Assembly: GCA_019187665.1 (NCBI GenBank) | Contig: JABARH010000012.1 | Coordinates: 1-64,000, forward strand | Origin: Anaerolineales bacterium | GTDB lineage: Bacteria > Chloroflexota > Anaerolineae > Anaerolineales > Villigracilaceae | DNA: 64,000 bases | Reading direction: 5' to 3' | Shown: positions 7,070 through 16,800 of the stretch, piece by piece | Position numbering within the stretch: the first letter of the stretch is position 1 | How the letters are laid out: each line of letters begins with the position of its first letter | The notes under the pieces: model-generated | Seen by the model: only the letters and a program-made list of their open reading frames with translations | The model's database searches: none | What the model was told of the DNA's origin: nothing | Position numbers and translations under genes: made by a program

Positions 7070-8158
7070 ATGAAACTACCCCTGAATCGGATTCTCAAAG
7101 GCGACTGCGTCGAAACCCTGAATTCATTGCCCGAAAAATCCATTGACCTGATCTTTGCCGACCCGCCCTACAACCTGCAGCTGCGAAATCCATTGCATCG
7201 TCCCGACATGAGCAGGGTGGACGCCGTTAACGATGACTGGGATAAATTCGATTCGTTGCCCGCCTATGATGAGTTCACGAAAAAATGGCTGGCCGCCTGC
7301 AAACGGATTTTGAAACCGACGGGTTCGATCTGGGTCATCGGTTCGTATCACAATATTTTTCGCGTTGGGACGATCATGCAGGATTTGGGATTTTGGATGT
7401 TGAACGACGTGATCTGGGTCAAGACCAACCCGATGCCCAATTTTCGCGGGACGCGCTTCACCAACGCTCACGAAACGATGATTTGGGCCAGTTCAGGCAA
7501 GGGCGCAAAATATACGTTCAACCATCAGGCCATGAAGGGCTTAAATGAAGAAAAACAAATGCGTTCCGATTGGTGGCTTGTGTCTCTGGCGACGGGTTCG
7601 GAACGAGTCAGGGACGACCATGGAAACAAGGCGCACTCCACGCAAAAACCCGAATCCCTGCTGTACCGCGTCATTCTCGCTTCGAGCCATCCTGGCGACA
7701 TAGTCCTGGATCCGTTTTTCGGAAGCGGCACAACGGGCGCGGTGGCAAAACGCCTGCATCGAAATTGGATCGGTTTGGAACGGGAGGCAAAATACATCAA
7801 GGCCGCGCAAAAGCGGATAGACGCGATCCAGCCAGAAGCGTTCGACGCGCAGGCCTTTGACGTGAAGAGCAAACGCCGATCCGCGCCCAGGGTGGCGTTT
7901 TCCGCGCTGGTCGAAAACGGTTTCCTGCGGGCGGGGCAAAAGCTCTTTTTCGCAAAAGACGAGTCCCGTTTTGCGGTCATCAAGCCCGACGCGCGGCTGC
8001 GCACGGCGGACGGTTTTGAAGGCAGCATCCACAAAGCGGGCAGCCATTACATGCGCGGCGCGCCGTGCAATGGTTGGGAACATTGGTTCATTCAGAAAAA
8101 CGGCGGCTGGCTCTGCCTCGACGATGTGCGGCAAAAATTTAGAAACGAAAGCCGATAA
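7070..8158 (+). CDS. ccrM: CcrM-type DNA adenine N6-methyltransferase (predicted GANTC)
   Basis: A 362-residue beta-class adenine methyltransferase: motif IV FADPPYNLQ (near residues 29-37) precedes motif I DPFFGSGTTGAVAKR (near 213-227). The stretches WVIGSYHNIFRVG, IMQDLGFW, NPMPNFRG and NKAHSTQKPE closely follow Caulobacter CcrM. The C-terminus after about residue 280 also matches the CcrM/RAMA tail (PRVAFSALVENG, GSIHKAG, ACNGWEHW-like). It should methylate adenine in GANTC using S-adenosylmethionine. No restriction endonuclease is adjacent, so it looks like a solitary enzyme. Recognition specificity is inferred by similarity; HinfI-type methylases share the site. Confidence 0.88.
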   Translation: MKLPLNRILKGDCVETLNSLPEKSIDLIFADPPYNLQLRNPLHRPDMSRVDAVNDDWDKFDSLPAYDEFTKKWLAACKRILKPTGSIWVIGSYHNIFRVGTIMQDLGFWMLNDVIWVKTNPMPNFRGTRFTNAHETMIWASSGKGAKYTFNHQAMKGLNEEKQMRSDWWLVSLATGSERVRDDHGNKAHSTQKPESLLYRVILASSHPGDIVLDPFFGSGTTGAVAKRLHRNWIGLEREAKYIKAAQKRIDAIQPEAFDAQAFDVKSKRRSAPRVAFSALVENGFLRAGQKLFFAKDESRFAVIKPDARLRTADGFEGSIHKAGSHYMRGAPCNGWEHWFIQKNGGWLCLDDVRQKFRNESR

Positions 8159-8202
8159 CGCGTAACAAACACTCTCCAACATCGGCATCCGTGGAGATTC
8201 CC

Positions 8203-8499
8203 ATGACACATTGGTATTCCAAATCCCTTGGCGATGGGATGTGGGCGCCGACCGCCCGCGCAGAGATCGAAAATCTCTTCGAACCAGTCTTCGTGTCGGA
8301 GGGTATGCCCTCCGACATGGCGGTCTTTCTGCGGGAGGAGCAGGGAGGCCTGCATTGCGAATGGATCGCGTATTTTTCTCCCGCCGCGCAGCGCGTTGCG
8401 GAACGGATTGGCGCGGCGCCGTGCGCGCCTCCCATGCGCGCAGGGCTGGAATTGCTGGCAGGGAATGAGAGTTGCTGGTCGGCGTTGTTTCCCGAGTAG
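8203..8499 (+). CDS. Small hypothetical protein
   Basis: A 98-residue acidic protein beginning MTHWYSKSLGDGMWAPTA. The ATG at 8203 is preceded by GGAG at 8192-8195. An in-frame GTG at 8191 overlaps that site and is less likely. It contains paired cysteines (CEW, CAPP, CW) but no CXXC motif or membrane segment. The family is not recognised. It lies 44 bases after the methyltransferase and may be co-transcribed, but nothing links their functions. Confidence 0.6.
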   Translation: MTHWYSKSLGDGMWAPTARAEIENLFEPVFVSEGMPSDMAVFLREEQGGLHCEWIAYFSPAAQRVAERIGAAPCAPPMRAGLELLAGNESCWSALFPE

Positions 8500-8770
8500 C
8501 GCGCCGCGTAGGGACTAATTCTTTTCATACCTTTTCCCCAAAAAAATCATGCTTTTTTCAGACCTGCACGCGGCAGCATAAGGGTTCTTTTCAACGCGTG
8601 TTTGTGCTACTCTTACAAGGTCAATGCTTCACGAAACGCCCGTATTTGGCGTTCTCTTAACTCCGACCTGAAGCGGGAATTGAAGGAGCGCGCAGTACGC
8701 GCGGTTTTCGTGATTCACCGATTGTCCTTCAACTGGACAAAACCTTCATCGCCAAAAAGAGGAGAGTGCA
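8500..8770. other. Intergenic region upstream of the tetraheme lipoprotein
   Basis: No convincing gene is present. It holds short palindromes (for example CGCCCGTATTTGGCG at 8638-8652) and ends with the ribosome-binding site GAGGAGAG at 8760-8767. I could not identify a clear -35/-10 pair. A response-regulator site for the NarL-like protein may lie here but is not recognisable by eye. Confidence 0.4.
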
Positions 8771-10771
8771 ATGAAACGACAAGCGTATTGGCCCATTCTG
8801 GTCGGCGCGCTGCTTGTGCTAACCGCAATCGTGCTGGCTGCCTGCGGAGGAAAGACCACGCCTCCGCCCACTCAACCGCCAACGTTCCCGCCCACAAAAG
8901 CCCCCACCGCCACAGAAGCCCCAACCGAAGCGCCTGTTGACGAAAACGGCGCGGCCGCCTATGCGGTAGATCTGATCGCGGCGTGGGTCGAGTCAGGCGC
9001 GCCCGAAGCGGACCCTTTCGATTATGAAGGCGTGGACGGCAACACGTACCAGGCTACCTACGCAGTGGATATCCAGCCGCTCTTCACGCAGAACAATGCC
9101 TGGTTCGAGGGACAGCAGGCCTGCGTGGGCTGTCACTTTGCGGCCAGCGAAAATTCATATCACCAGTTGAACATGTCCACATACGAGGGTGTCCGCACCG
9201 GCGCCGACTCGCTCGAGTCGCCTCCGGGCGTTTCGATTCTCGGCGAGAGTGAACCCAACAAGGGCGACTTCGATTGGGATCATTCCAAGCTGCGCGAGCG
9301 GCTGCGCAATAACCGCATGCCTCCGGGCTGGGAGTTCGACATCACGGAGGCGAATCGCAACGGCCCATGCGTGGAGTTTGACGAGGACGGCGTGGATGTG
9401 GAACTCGGCGAATACGACTGCGAGTTGAATGCGGTCGGCTTGATCGGCGCGTGGGTGGAGGCGGGCGCGCCGAACGGCGAGTTCACCTATGGCGACACGC
9501 GGCTGACGTTCGAGCGCGATGTTCTGCCGTTCTTCACGCAGTCCAGCATGTGGTTTGAGGGATCGCAGGCTTGTTCGGGCTGTCACTTTGCGGCCAGCGA
9601 AAACTCGTATCATCAGATGGACCTGTCGAGTTACGATGGCATCATGACAGGCGCGGATTCGCTCGAGTCGCCTCCTGGCGTTTCGATCCTCGGCGAAAGC
9701 GAGGCGGGCGCGGGCGACTTCAACTGGTCGGCCTCCAAACTGCGGGCGCGGCTGCGCAACAACCGCATGGCCCCGGGCTGGTTCTTCGACATCACCGAAG
9801 GCAATCGCGACGGTCCGCTGGTCCTGCACGGCGTTCGCGTGGAAGCGGAAGCCAGCGCCCCACAATTTGGCAGCGGCGAATGTGAAGTCTACGCCGTTGA
9901 TCTAATTGCCGCGTGGGTCGAGGCGGGCGCGCCCAACAGCGCGTTTGACTTCACCGCCGAAGATGGTTCTGCCTGCGAAGGCGATTTTGAGACGGATGTT
10001 ATGCCCTTGTTCACGCAGAACAATGCCTGGTTCGAGGGGCAGCAGGCCTGCGTGGGCTGTCACTTTGCGGCCAGCGAGAATTCATATCACCAATTGAACA
10101 TGTCCGCCTACGACGGCATCATCACGGGAGCCGACTCGCTCGAGTCGCCTCCTGGCGTTTCCATTTTGGGACAGAGCGAGCCTGGCGTTGGCGCTTTCGA
10201 CTGGGATCATTCCAAGCTGCGTGAGCGGCTGCGCAATAACCGCATGCCTCCGGGCTGGGAGTTCGACATCACGGAGGCGAATCGCAACGGCCCATGCGTG
10301 GAGTTTGACGAGGACGGCGTGGATGTGGAACTCGGCGAATACGACTGCGAGTTGAATGCGGTCGGCTTGATCGGCGCGTGGGTGGAGGCGGGCGCGCCGA
10401 ACGGCGAGTTCACCTATGGCGACACGCGGCTGACGTTCGAGCGCGATGTTCTGCCGTTCTTCACGCAGTCCAGCATGTGGTTTGAGGGATCGCAGGCTTG
10501 TTCGGGCTGTCACTTTGCGGCCAGCGAAAACTCGTATCATCAGATGGACCTGTCGAGTTACGATGGCATCATGACAGGCGCGGATTCGCTCGAGTCGCCT
10601 CCTGGCGTTTCGATCCTCGGCGAAAGCGAGGCGGGCGCGGGCGACTTCAACTGGTCGGCCTCCAAACTGCGGGCGCGGCTGCGCAACAACCGCATGGCCC
10701 CGGGCTGGTTCTTCGACATCACCGAAGGCAACCGCAATGGTCCGCTGATTCTGGCGGGGAAGAAAAAGTAG
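8771..10771 (+). CDS. Tetraheme c-type cytochrome lipoprotein with internal duplication
   Basis: A 666-residue exported lipoprotein. The signal peptide ends at lipobox LAAC (Cys25), then a Pro/Thr-rich linker to about residue 60. Four modules of about 150 residues follow, each with one CXXCH heme site (CVGCH at 118, CSGCH at 268, CVGCH at 427, CSGCH at 577), a conserved HFAASENSYHQ segment, SLESPPGVSILG, and NNRMPPGW or NNRMAPGW with a possible axial Met. The order is A-B-A'-B'. The second half repeats the first at an offset of 927 bp. It should carry electrons on the outer face of the membrane. It lies upstream of the nitrate reductase genes, but the link is contextual. The modules resemble c-type domains of planctomycete-like proteins; the precise family was not identified. 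Confidence 0.8.
   Translation: MKRQAYWPILVGALLVLTAIVLAACGGKTTPPPTQPPTFPPTKAPTATEAPTEAPVDENGAAAYAVDLIAAWVESGAPEADPFDYEGVDGNTYQATYAVDIQPLFTQNNAWFEGQQACVGCHFAASENSYHQLNMSTYEGVRTGADSLESPPGVSILGESEPNKGDFDWDHSKLRERLRNNRMPPGWEFDITEANRNGPCVEFDEDGVDVELGEYDCELNAVGLIGAWVEAGAPNGEFTYGDTRLTFERDVLPFFTQSSMWFEGSQACSGCHFAASENSYHQMDLSSYDGIMTGADSLESPPGVSILGESEAGAGDFNWSASKLRARLRNNRMAPGWFFDITEGNRDGPLVLHGVRVEAEASAPQFGSGECEVYAVDLIAAWVEAGAPNSAFDFTAEDGSACEGDFETDVMPLFTQNNAWFEGQQACVGCHFAASENSYHQLNMSAYDGIITGADSLESPPGVSILGQSEPGVGAFDWDHSKLRERLRNNRMPPGWEFDITEANRNGPCVEFDEDGVDVELGEYDCELNAVGLIGAWVEAGAPNGEFTYGDTRLTFERDVLPFFTQSSMWFEGSQACSGCHFAASENSYHQMDLSSYDGIMTGADSLESPPGVSILGESEAGAGDFNWSASKLRARLRNNRMAPGWFFDITEGNRNGPLILAGKKK
9276..9804. 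repeat. Long direct repeat within the tetraheme gene, first copy
   Basis: Bases 9276-9804 match 10203-10731 with one difference I can see (C at 9295, T at 10222, silent). This is a recent duplication or gene-conversion tract of about 529 bp. The flanking parts of the 927-bp unit are more diverged. Confidence 0.85.
10203..10731. repeat. Long direct repeat within the tetraheme gene, second copy
   Basis: Partner of 9276-9804 at an offset of 927 bp. Such near-identity can cause short-read assembly collapse, so the copy number (two modules versus four or more) deserves care. Confidence 0.85.
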
Positions 10772-10790
10772 CGGTTCGTTTGGAACAAGG

Positions 10791-10827
10791 AAGCAGGAGG
10801 CGGTCATTGTGACGGCCTCCTGCTTTT
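10791..10827 (+). terminator. Intrinsic terminator after the tetraheme gene
   Basis: Stem arms AAGCAGGAGGC (10791-10801) and GCCTCCTGCTT (10815-10825), followed by a T run. It lies 20 bases past the stop codon and shows the lipoprotein gene is its own transcription unit. Confidence 0.85.
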
Positions 10828-10955
10828 TGCAATGTTGCCATGTTCACGTTGCTCCAACGCGCGCGATGATGAGCTTTAAGAAAGCAAACACCTCATCCGT
10901 GTCGGCGTTGGAGAAATCTGACTGCGCGAATGCACGTTGACTTGTTCATGTCCAT

Positions 10956-12086
10956 TTACCTGTATCCGAACAGCCTCCCCTCGATATCCCCGATGATCAG
11001 CCAGCCATTCCCGACGGCGGGACTCGTGCGCGCCGTTGAGACTTCTGTCTCGGCCTGCCAGAGCAATTGACCGCTTGACGCGTCCAGCGCGAAAAAATTT
11101 CCCTGCTGGGTGAGGAAGTACAAAACGCCGTCGAGCAGGATCGGCGCGTCGAGCAGATAGTTGAACGTGCCAGCGGGAATGTCGAACTGCCAGATGGATT
11201 CGCCCGTGTCCGCGTTCACTGCAAAGACTTGGGTGTTGGCGGAACTGAAGTAGATCGCGTTCTCCGCGCCGAGGAAGGAGGGAGTCCAGTTGCCCGTGTC
11301 GAAGCGCCAGCCGAGTTTGCCTGTCGCGAGGTCCACGCCGTTCATAAAGTCCTGGTAGCCGACGAAGACCAGGGTCTCTTCGGTGGCGTACAGGCGTTTG
11401 GGAAAACCGTCTTCGGATTCGTACTTCCAAAGCGGCGCGCCCGTCGCGGGGTCGAGCGCGTAGATGCGCGTGTGGCCGCCCTCGTCAATGGGACGCGGAT
11501 CGTAGAAATTTCCGCCGACGAAGAGCGTCTCGCGGTTGCGCGCGGCGGTCTGCAAAATGTAATCGTCGGATTCAAACGCCCAAATCTCTTTGCCCGTCTG
11601 CGCGTCGAGCGCGAAGAGTTTGGCGCGGCCGTGAACGTCTGGCGTCAGTTCGGGGCCGACGAAGGCGGTGGAGGCGTAGACGATTCCATCGTCAATGAAC
11701 GGCGGGACTTGAACGTTAATTCCCAATTCTTTTTGCCAGATGACTTTGCCGTTTTTCACATTCAGCGCGGCGAGTCCGCCTCCCTTCACGCCGACGAAGA
11801 CGCGCCTCCCGTCGCTGGCGTAGGCGCGCTCCCAGATTCCTTCGGGCGGCGCGAAGGTCCATTTCGTCGCGCCCGTTGCGAGGTCGAGGGCGAGAAGCGG
11901 AGCGCCCGCAGGGGCGAGGAGAACAATATCTCCAACAATCAATGGCGGATGGTTGATCGCGCCGTCGGTCTGGATCGTCCACGCGAGGGAGAGGTCCTTG
12001 TTTAGCGCGAGCGCGCGGGGCTGCGGGGAACAGCCGAGGAGAGTCGGCAGGAACAGGATCAGAAAAAAGAAGCGGCGTTTTTTCAT
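10956..12086 (-). CDS. PQQ-binding-like beta-propeller lipoprotein
   Basis: About 376 residues, starting at ATG 12086 (MKKRRFFFLILFLPTLLGC), a lipoprotein signal with lipobox LLGC. An upstream reading extends further but would bury this signal. The mature part consists of repeated propeller blades with the PQQ-enzyme/BamB-type pattern (ALDLATGATKWTF, ALDAQTGKEIWAF, ALDPATGAPLWKY, AVNADTGESIWQF, ALDASSGQLLWQA). This gives seven to eight blades. It may bind redox cofactor or act as a scaffold outside the cell membrane. Catalytic residues of a true quinoprotein dehydrogenase were not identified. It is convergent to the tetraheme gene and divergent from the nitrate block. Confidence 0.8.
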   Translation of the reverse strand: MKKRRFFFLILFLPTLLGCSPQPRALALNKDLSLAWTIQTDGAINHPPLIVGDIVLLAPAGAPLLALDLATGATKWTFAPPEGIWERAYASDGRRVFVGVKGGGLAALNVKNGKVIWQKELGINVQVPPFIDDGIVYASTAFVGPELTPDVHGRAKLFALDAQTGKEIWAFESDDYILQTAARNRETLFVGGNFYDPRPIDEGGHTRIYALDPATGAPLWKYESEDGFPKRLYATEETLVFVGYQDFMNGVDLATGKLGWRFDTGNWTPSFLGAENAIYFSSANTQVFAVNADTGESIWQFDIPAGTFNYLLDAPILLDGVLYFLTQQGNFFALDASSGQLLWQAETEVSTARTSPAVGNGWLIIGDIEGRLFGYR

Positions 12087-12381
12087 GGAATACCTCAAGT
12101 TGATTTTACCTCCCCAGGCGCCAATGTTGTCCGCCCAATGCAAAATCAAGTTCGCGGCGCTCGATTCCAGAAGAATTAGTTCTTTTCTGCCGCACAATCA
12201 AAAAATCATTCTTTTCCCATCCTTTCCAATGCGGGCGAGGGATTCATTTGTACCCGCTTTTCAATTATCTTACTCATTAGACCTCTTGCAAAAGCGCGCA
12301 CAATATCCCCTTTCCCAGGAGACGTTCTCTAACGTCGGCGGACTTATGAAAGATGTCAACTATAAGAAGACCTATTGAACA
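12087..12381. other. Divergent intergenic region with hairpin GACGTTCTCTAACGTC
   Basis: No gene is supported. It separates the PQQ-like gene from the nitrate block and should hold both promoters. At 12321-12336 the perfect hairpin GACGTT-CTCT-AACGTC belongs to a small dispersed family (others at 13765-13780, 13786-13801, 20532-20547). Confidence 0.5.
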
Positions 12382-12789
12382 ATGCAAAGTGAAAAACGCC
12401 GCGTTCTACTCATTTGCTCGAAGCGCTTGTTTGGCGAAAGCCTGGAGGCTCTGCTGCGAAAGGACGGCCAGTTCGAATTGCTTGGCCCCATCGAAGCCTC
12501 CGAAAACAATATCGGCATGCGCCTGCGCGAACTGCGCCCCGACGCAGTGATCGTAGTAGATGAAGGCGAGACCAAAATGGGCATCACCTACCTGACCGCC
12601 TCCATCCTGCAACAATTTCCCAGCCTGCCCATCATCCGCGCAGGACTCGAACAAAATGTATTTCGCGTCTTTTCGGCCCACACCATCCCCGCGCGCAGTT
12701 CAAACCTTGTAGAAGCCATCCTGAACCTGCCGCAAAACGACCCGTGGGAAGAGGCGCAATTTCATCTCAAGGTTGAGGAGGATGAGTAA
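12382..12789 (+). CDS. Stand-alone receiver-like domain protein
   Basis: A 135-residue protein beginning MQSEKRRVLLICSKRLFGESL, with the alternating beta-alpha pattern of a response-regulator receiver (LRELRPDAVIVVDEG at the usual phospho-acceptor strand). The canonical acidic pair after strand 1 is missing, replaced by CSKR, and no output domain follows, so it is a degenerate or non-phosphorylated receiver. It ends three bases before the diheme cytochrome gene and probably belongs to the nitrate operon. A regulatory or assembly role is possible but unproven. Confidence 0.6.
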   Translation: MQSEKRRVLLICSKRLFGESLEALLRKDGQFELLGPIEASENNIGMRLRELRPDAVIVVDEGETKMGITYLTASILQQFPSLPIIRAGLEQNVFRVFSAHTIPARSSNLVEAILNLPQNDPWEEAQFHLKVEEDE

Positions 12790-12792
12790 GCC

Positions 12793-13746
12793 ATGCGAAC
12801 GATAAAACGATCTGCTGTCAACAACGGGCAGGCGTTGGAGAAGGCCCATCTGCGCGAACATAAAAAGCGCGCTCCAGCGGCGGGCGTCAAAACCTCGCTT
12901 CTTTTCTGGACGATGTGGTTGATCCTGCCTGGGATCATGATCCTGGCCCTGGCCGCGTTCCCGTCCCGCGCGGGCGCGCAGGATATTTCCGAAGGCGAAC
13001 AACTTTTCACGTCCAAAGGCTGCACCGCCTGTCACACCATCGGCGGCGGCGATCTGGTCGGTCCCGACCTGGCTGGCGTCACCACCCGCACCGAAAAAGA
13101 CTGGCTGTCGCGCTGGCTCAAAGAACCCGATAAAATGCTGGCAGAGGGGGACGCAACCGCCACAGAACTATTCGAAAAATACAACAAAGTTCCCATGCCC
13201 AACCTTGGGCTGACCGATTCCGAAGTGGCCTCGCTGATCGCCTACTTCGAAAGCCTGGATTCGGGCGGCACAACCGCGCCGACCTCTTCCGCCGTCACGC
13301 TGCCCGCAGGCGACGCCGACCGCGGCAAGGCCTTCTTCATGGGGACGACGCGCTTCTCAAAGGGCGGCCCCGCGTGCATGGCCTGTCATAGCGTGGCTGG
13401 AATCGGCGCGCTGGGCGGCGGCAACCTCGGTCCCGACCTGACGACCAGCGGCTATATCGTTTCGGAAACGGCCTTCGCCACCTTCATCAGCGCGCCAATC
13501 ACGCAGACGATGAGCGCCGTCTGGAAAGGCACCCCGCTCACTGAGCAGGAGCAAGCCGACCTGTACGCGTTCCTGAGTAAGGCCTCTGTTGCGCAGCGCG
13601 AACCAAGCGCGTTGACGCAGATCGCCATGCTCTCAGGCGGAACCGCCATCGTGCTGATCGCGTTCGCTCAGATTTGGTGGCGCAAGCGCCTGGCGGGAGT
13701 CCGCAGGCCGATGGTCGAACGCGCACACGCGAAGCGCGGTCATTGA
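12793..13746 (+). CDS. Membrane diheme cytochrome c (NarC-like)
   Basis: 317 residues: a basic cytoplasmic N-terminus, one membrane segment or uncleaved signal near 35-58, two cytochrome c domains with CTACH (Cys77) and CMACH (Cys195), and a C-terminal membrane segment near 272-292. Candidate axial methionines lie in KVPMPNLG and ITQTMSAVW. It sits directly upstream of narG, the position and size expected of the diheme NarC encoded with narGHJI in Thermus, where it takes part in electron transfer and assembly. The C-terminal helix is less usual. Role is inferred from context; heme number is read directly. Confidence 0.8.
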   Translation: MRTIKRSAVNNGQALEKAHLREHKKRAPAAGVKTSLLFWTMWLILPGIMILALAAFPSRAGAQDISEGEQLFTSKGCTACHTIGGGDLVGPDLAGVTTRTEKDWLSRWLKEPDKMLAEGDATATELFEKYNKVPMPNLGLTDSEVASLIAYFESLDSGGTTAPTSSAVTLPAGDADRGKAFFMGTTRFSKGGPACMACHSVAGIGALGGGNLGPDLTTSGYIVSETAFATFISAPITQTMSAVWKGTPLTEQEQADLYAFLSKASVAQREPSALTQIAMLSGGTAIVLIAFAQIWWRKRLAGVRRPMVERAHAKRGH

Positions 13747-13764
13747 AACGGACGTTGAGTAGGC

Positions 13765-13801
13765 GACGCTCTCCAGCGTCGGACAGACATTAGAGAACGT
13801 C
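13765..13801. repeat. Paired hairpin motif upstream of narG
   Basis: GACGCTCTCCAGCGTC (13765-13780) forms a perfect 6-bp stem with a CTCC loop. GACATTAGAGAACGTC (13786-13801) is a near match to the motif in the other orientation. They lie between the cytochrome gene and narG and could modulate read-through or message stability. Confidence 0.55.
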
Positions 13802-13837
13802 AGAGAATTTTCAAACTAACTGTTTGGAGGAGCAACT

Positions 13838-16800
13838 ATGGCCTGGATCCAGGATTTGGTCAACCCGAAATCGCGCAAGTGGGAAGAGTTTTATCGTAAC
13901 CGCTGGCAGCACGACAACATCGTCCGCAGCACGCACGGCGTGAACTGCACGGGCGGATGTTCGTGGCAGGTGTATGTCAAGGACGGAATCATCACCTGGG
14001 AAATGCAGCAGACAGACTACCCGCTGCTCGATCAGAAACTTCCGCCCTACGAACCGCGCGGATGCCAGCGCGGCATTTCGGCTTCGTGGTACGTCTACAG
14101 CCCGATCCGCGTCAAATACCCCTACGCGCGCGGCGTCCTGCTCGACTTCTGGCGCGAAGCGCGCGCGAGCGGAAAAAGCCCCGTGGACGCGTACGCCGCC
14201 ATCATGGAGGATGAAGCGAAGCGGACGCGCATCCAAAAAGCGCGCGGCAAAGGCGGGTTCCGCCGCACCAACTGGGACGAAGTGACGGAGATCGTGGTGG
14301 CGGGCATGCTCTACACCGCGAAGAAATACGGCCCCGATCGCATCTTCGGTTTCTCGCCGATCCCTGCCATGTCGTATCTTTCATACGCGGGCGGTTCGCG
14401 CTTCCTGCAGCTGTTCGGCGGCGTCAACATGTCGTTCTACGATTGGTACGCCGACCTGCCCAACGCCTTCCCCGAAATCTGGGGCGACCAGACCGACGTT
14501 TGCGAATCGGCTGACTGGTACAACAGCAAATACATCGTCTCGATGGGCGCCAACATGAGCATGACGCGCACACCCGACGTGCATTTCATCTCGGAAGCGC
14601 GGCACAACGGCACGAAGTATGTTTCCGTCGCGCCCGACTTCAGCATGGTCTCCAAATATTCCGACTGGTGGATTCCCGTCAAACCTGGCACCGACGCGGC
14701 GCTGTGGATGGCGGTGGATCACGTCATCCTTAAAGAATTTTACGTGGACCGCCAGGTCCCCTATTTCGTCAACTACCTCAAGCAGTACACCGACAGTACC
14801 TTTCTGGTGGAACTGGAGAAGGACGGCGACGCCTACAAAGCGGGACGCCTGCTGCGCGCCAACCGCATCAAACGCTACGCAGACGAGGAGAACGGCGACT
14901 GGAAACTGCTGGTATTCGACAAGAACAGCGGCCAGCCGCGCATGCCCAAAGGCACGGTCGGCTTCCGCTGGAGCAAGGAAAAAGGCAAGTGGAATCTCAA
15001 GATGGAAGACGGGCGCGACGATTCCCCGCTTGATCCCGAACTCTCCTTCCTCGAGAAACATGACGAGGTTGTGAAGGTGGCCTATCATGAATTTGCCGAA
15101 GCGAAAGTGGCCCTGCGCGGCATCCCCGTCCGCTACGTGGAGACGGAGCGCGGGCGCGTCCCTGTGACGACCGCCTTCGATCTGCTCATCGCGCAGTTTG
15201 GCGTGGGACGCGGCCTGCCTGGCGATTACCCGCAATCCTACGACGAAGTCGGCCCTTACACACCCGCCTGGCAGGAACAGTACACGGGTATCGGCCGCGA
15301 GACCGTCACCCGCCTGGCGCGCGAATTCGCGCACAACGCCGAAGCGACCAACGGTAAATCCATGGTCATCGTCGGCGCGAGCATCAACCACTGGTACAAC
15401 AACAGCCTGATGTACCGCGCCCCGATCACCGCGCTGATGTTGTGCGGCTGCTGTGGCGTCAACGGCGGCGGCATGAACCATTACGTGGGACAGGAAAAAC
15501 TCACGCTGGTCGCGCCGTGGTCGGCGATGGCCTTCGCGCTGGACTGGGTGAAACCCGCCCGCCGACAGCAATCTCCGATGTGGCATTACATGAACAGCGA
15601 CCAATGGCGCTATGAAGGCGACTTCACCGATTACGCGCCCGTTCCTGAAAAAACAAAATGGGCCAAGGGCCACGCCGCCGACCTCGCCGCGCAGTCTGTG
15701 CGCCTCGGCTGGATGCCGCATTACCCGCAGTTCGACCAGAATCCCTTTGAACTTGTCAAAAGCGCCGACGCGGCTGGAGCGAAAAACAACGACGATGTCG
15801 TCAAGCAGGTGGTGAATCAAATCAAAGACGGCAAGACCAGCTTCGCGGTGGACGATCCCGACGCGGAGCAGAACTGGCCGCGCATCTGGATGATGTGGCG
15901 CGGCAACGCGCTCGCCTCCAGCGCGAAGGGCGCGGAATTCTTCCAGCGGCACTATCTTGGCACGCACGATAACATCGCCGCCGAAGAACATGCCAAAGGT
16001 AAAGTCAAGGCTGTTAAATTCCGCGAGCCTGTGCCGCGCGGCAAATTCGACCTGGTCGTTGACCTGAACTTCCGCATGGACTCCTCGGCGCTGTATTCCG
16101 ACATCGTCCTGCCCTCCGCCTTCTGGTACGAAAAGAACGACCTCAACACCACCGACCTGCATTCCTACGTGCATCCGCTCGGGCAGGCCGTTCCGCCCGT
16201 CTGGGAATCGAAGACCGACTGGAACATCTTCAAACTGCTGGCGCGCAAGGTCAGCGAGATGGCGCCAGAGGTCTTCCCCAAACCCATGCGCGATATTGTG
16301 ATGTTCCCGCTCATGCACGATACGCCCGACGAACTCAGCCAGACCGAAGTAAAGGACTGGCGCGCGGGCGAATGCGAAGCCATCCCTGGCAAAACCATGC
16401 CGCATTTCCGCGTGGTCGAGCGCGATTACGCCAACCTGTACAACATGTTCATCTCGCTGGGACCCAATATCCGCTCGGACGGCATCAACGGCAACGGCGT
16501 GCAGATCCCAGTCGAAAAATTCTACGATCAACTGTTGGAGCGGCCCACTGGCGGCACGCCCGACTCGCGCCGCACGCGCTGTGTGGAATGGGGCGGCAAA
16601 AAATATCCCAGCCTCGAAGACACGCTGGATACCGCCAACGTCCTGCTCCATCTTGCGCCCGAAACCAACGGCGAAGTTTCCTACGAAGCGTTCAAACACG
16701 AGGAAGAACGCGTCGGACTTCCGCTGGCCGACCTGGCCGAGGGTGTGCGCGGCGTCAACATGACCTTCCACGACCTGACGCGGCAAGTGCGCCGCACACT

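Noticed and set aside
13812..13826. Operator CAAAC-N5-GTTTG upstream of narG
   Set aside because: Short arms, overlaps the ribosome-binding region, and does not match a known FNR or NarL consensus.
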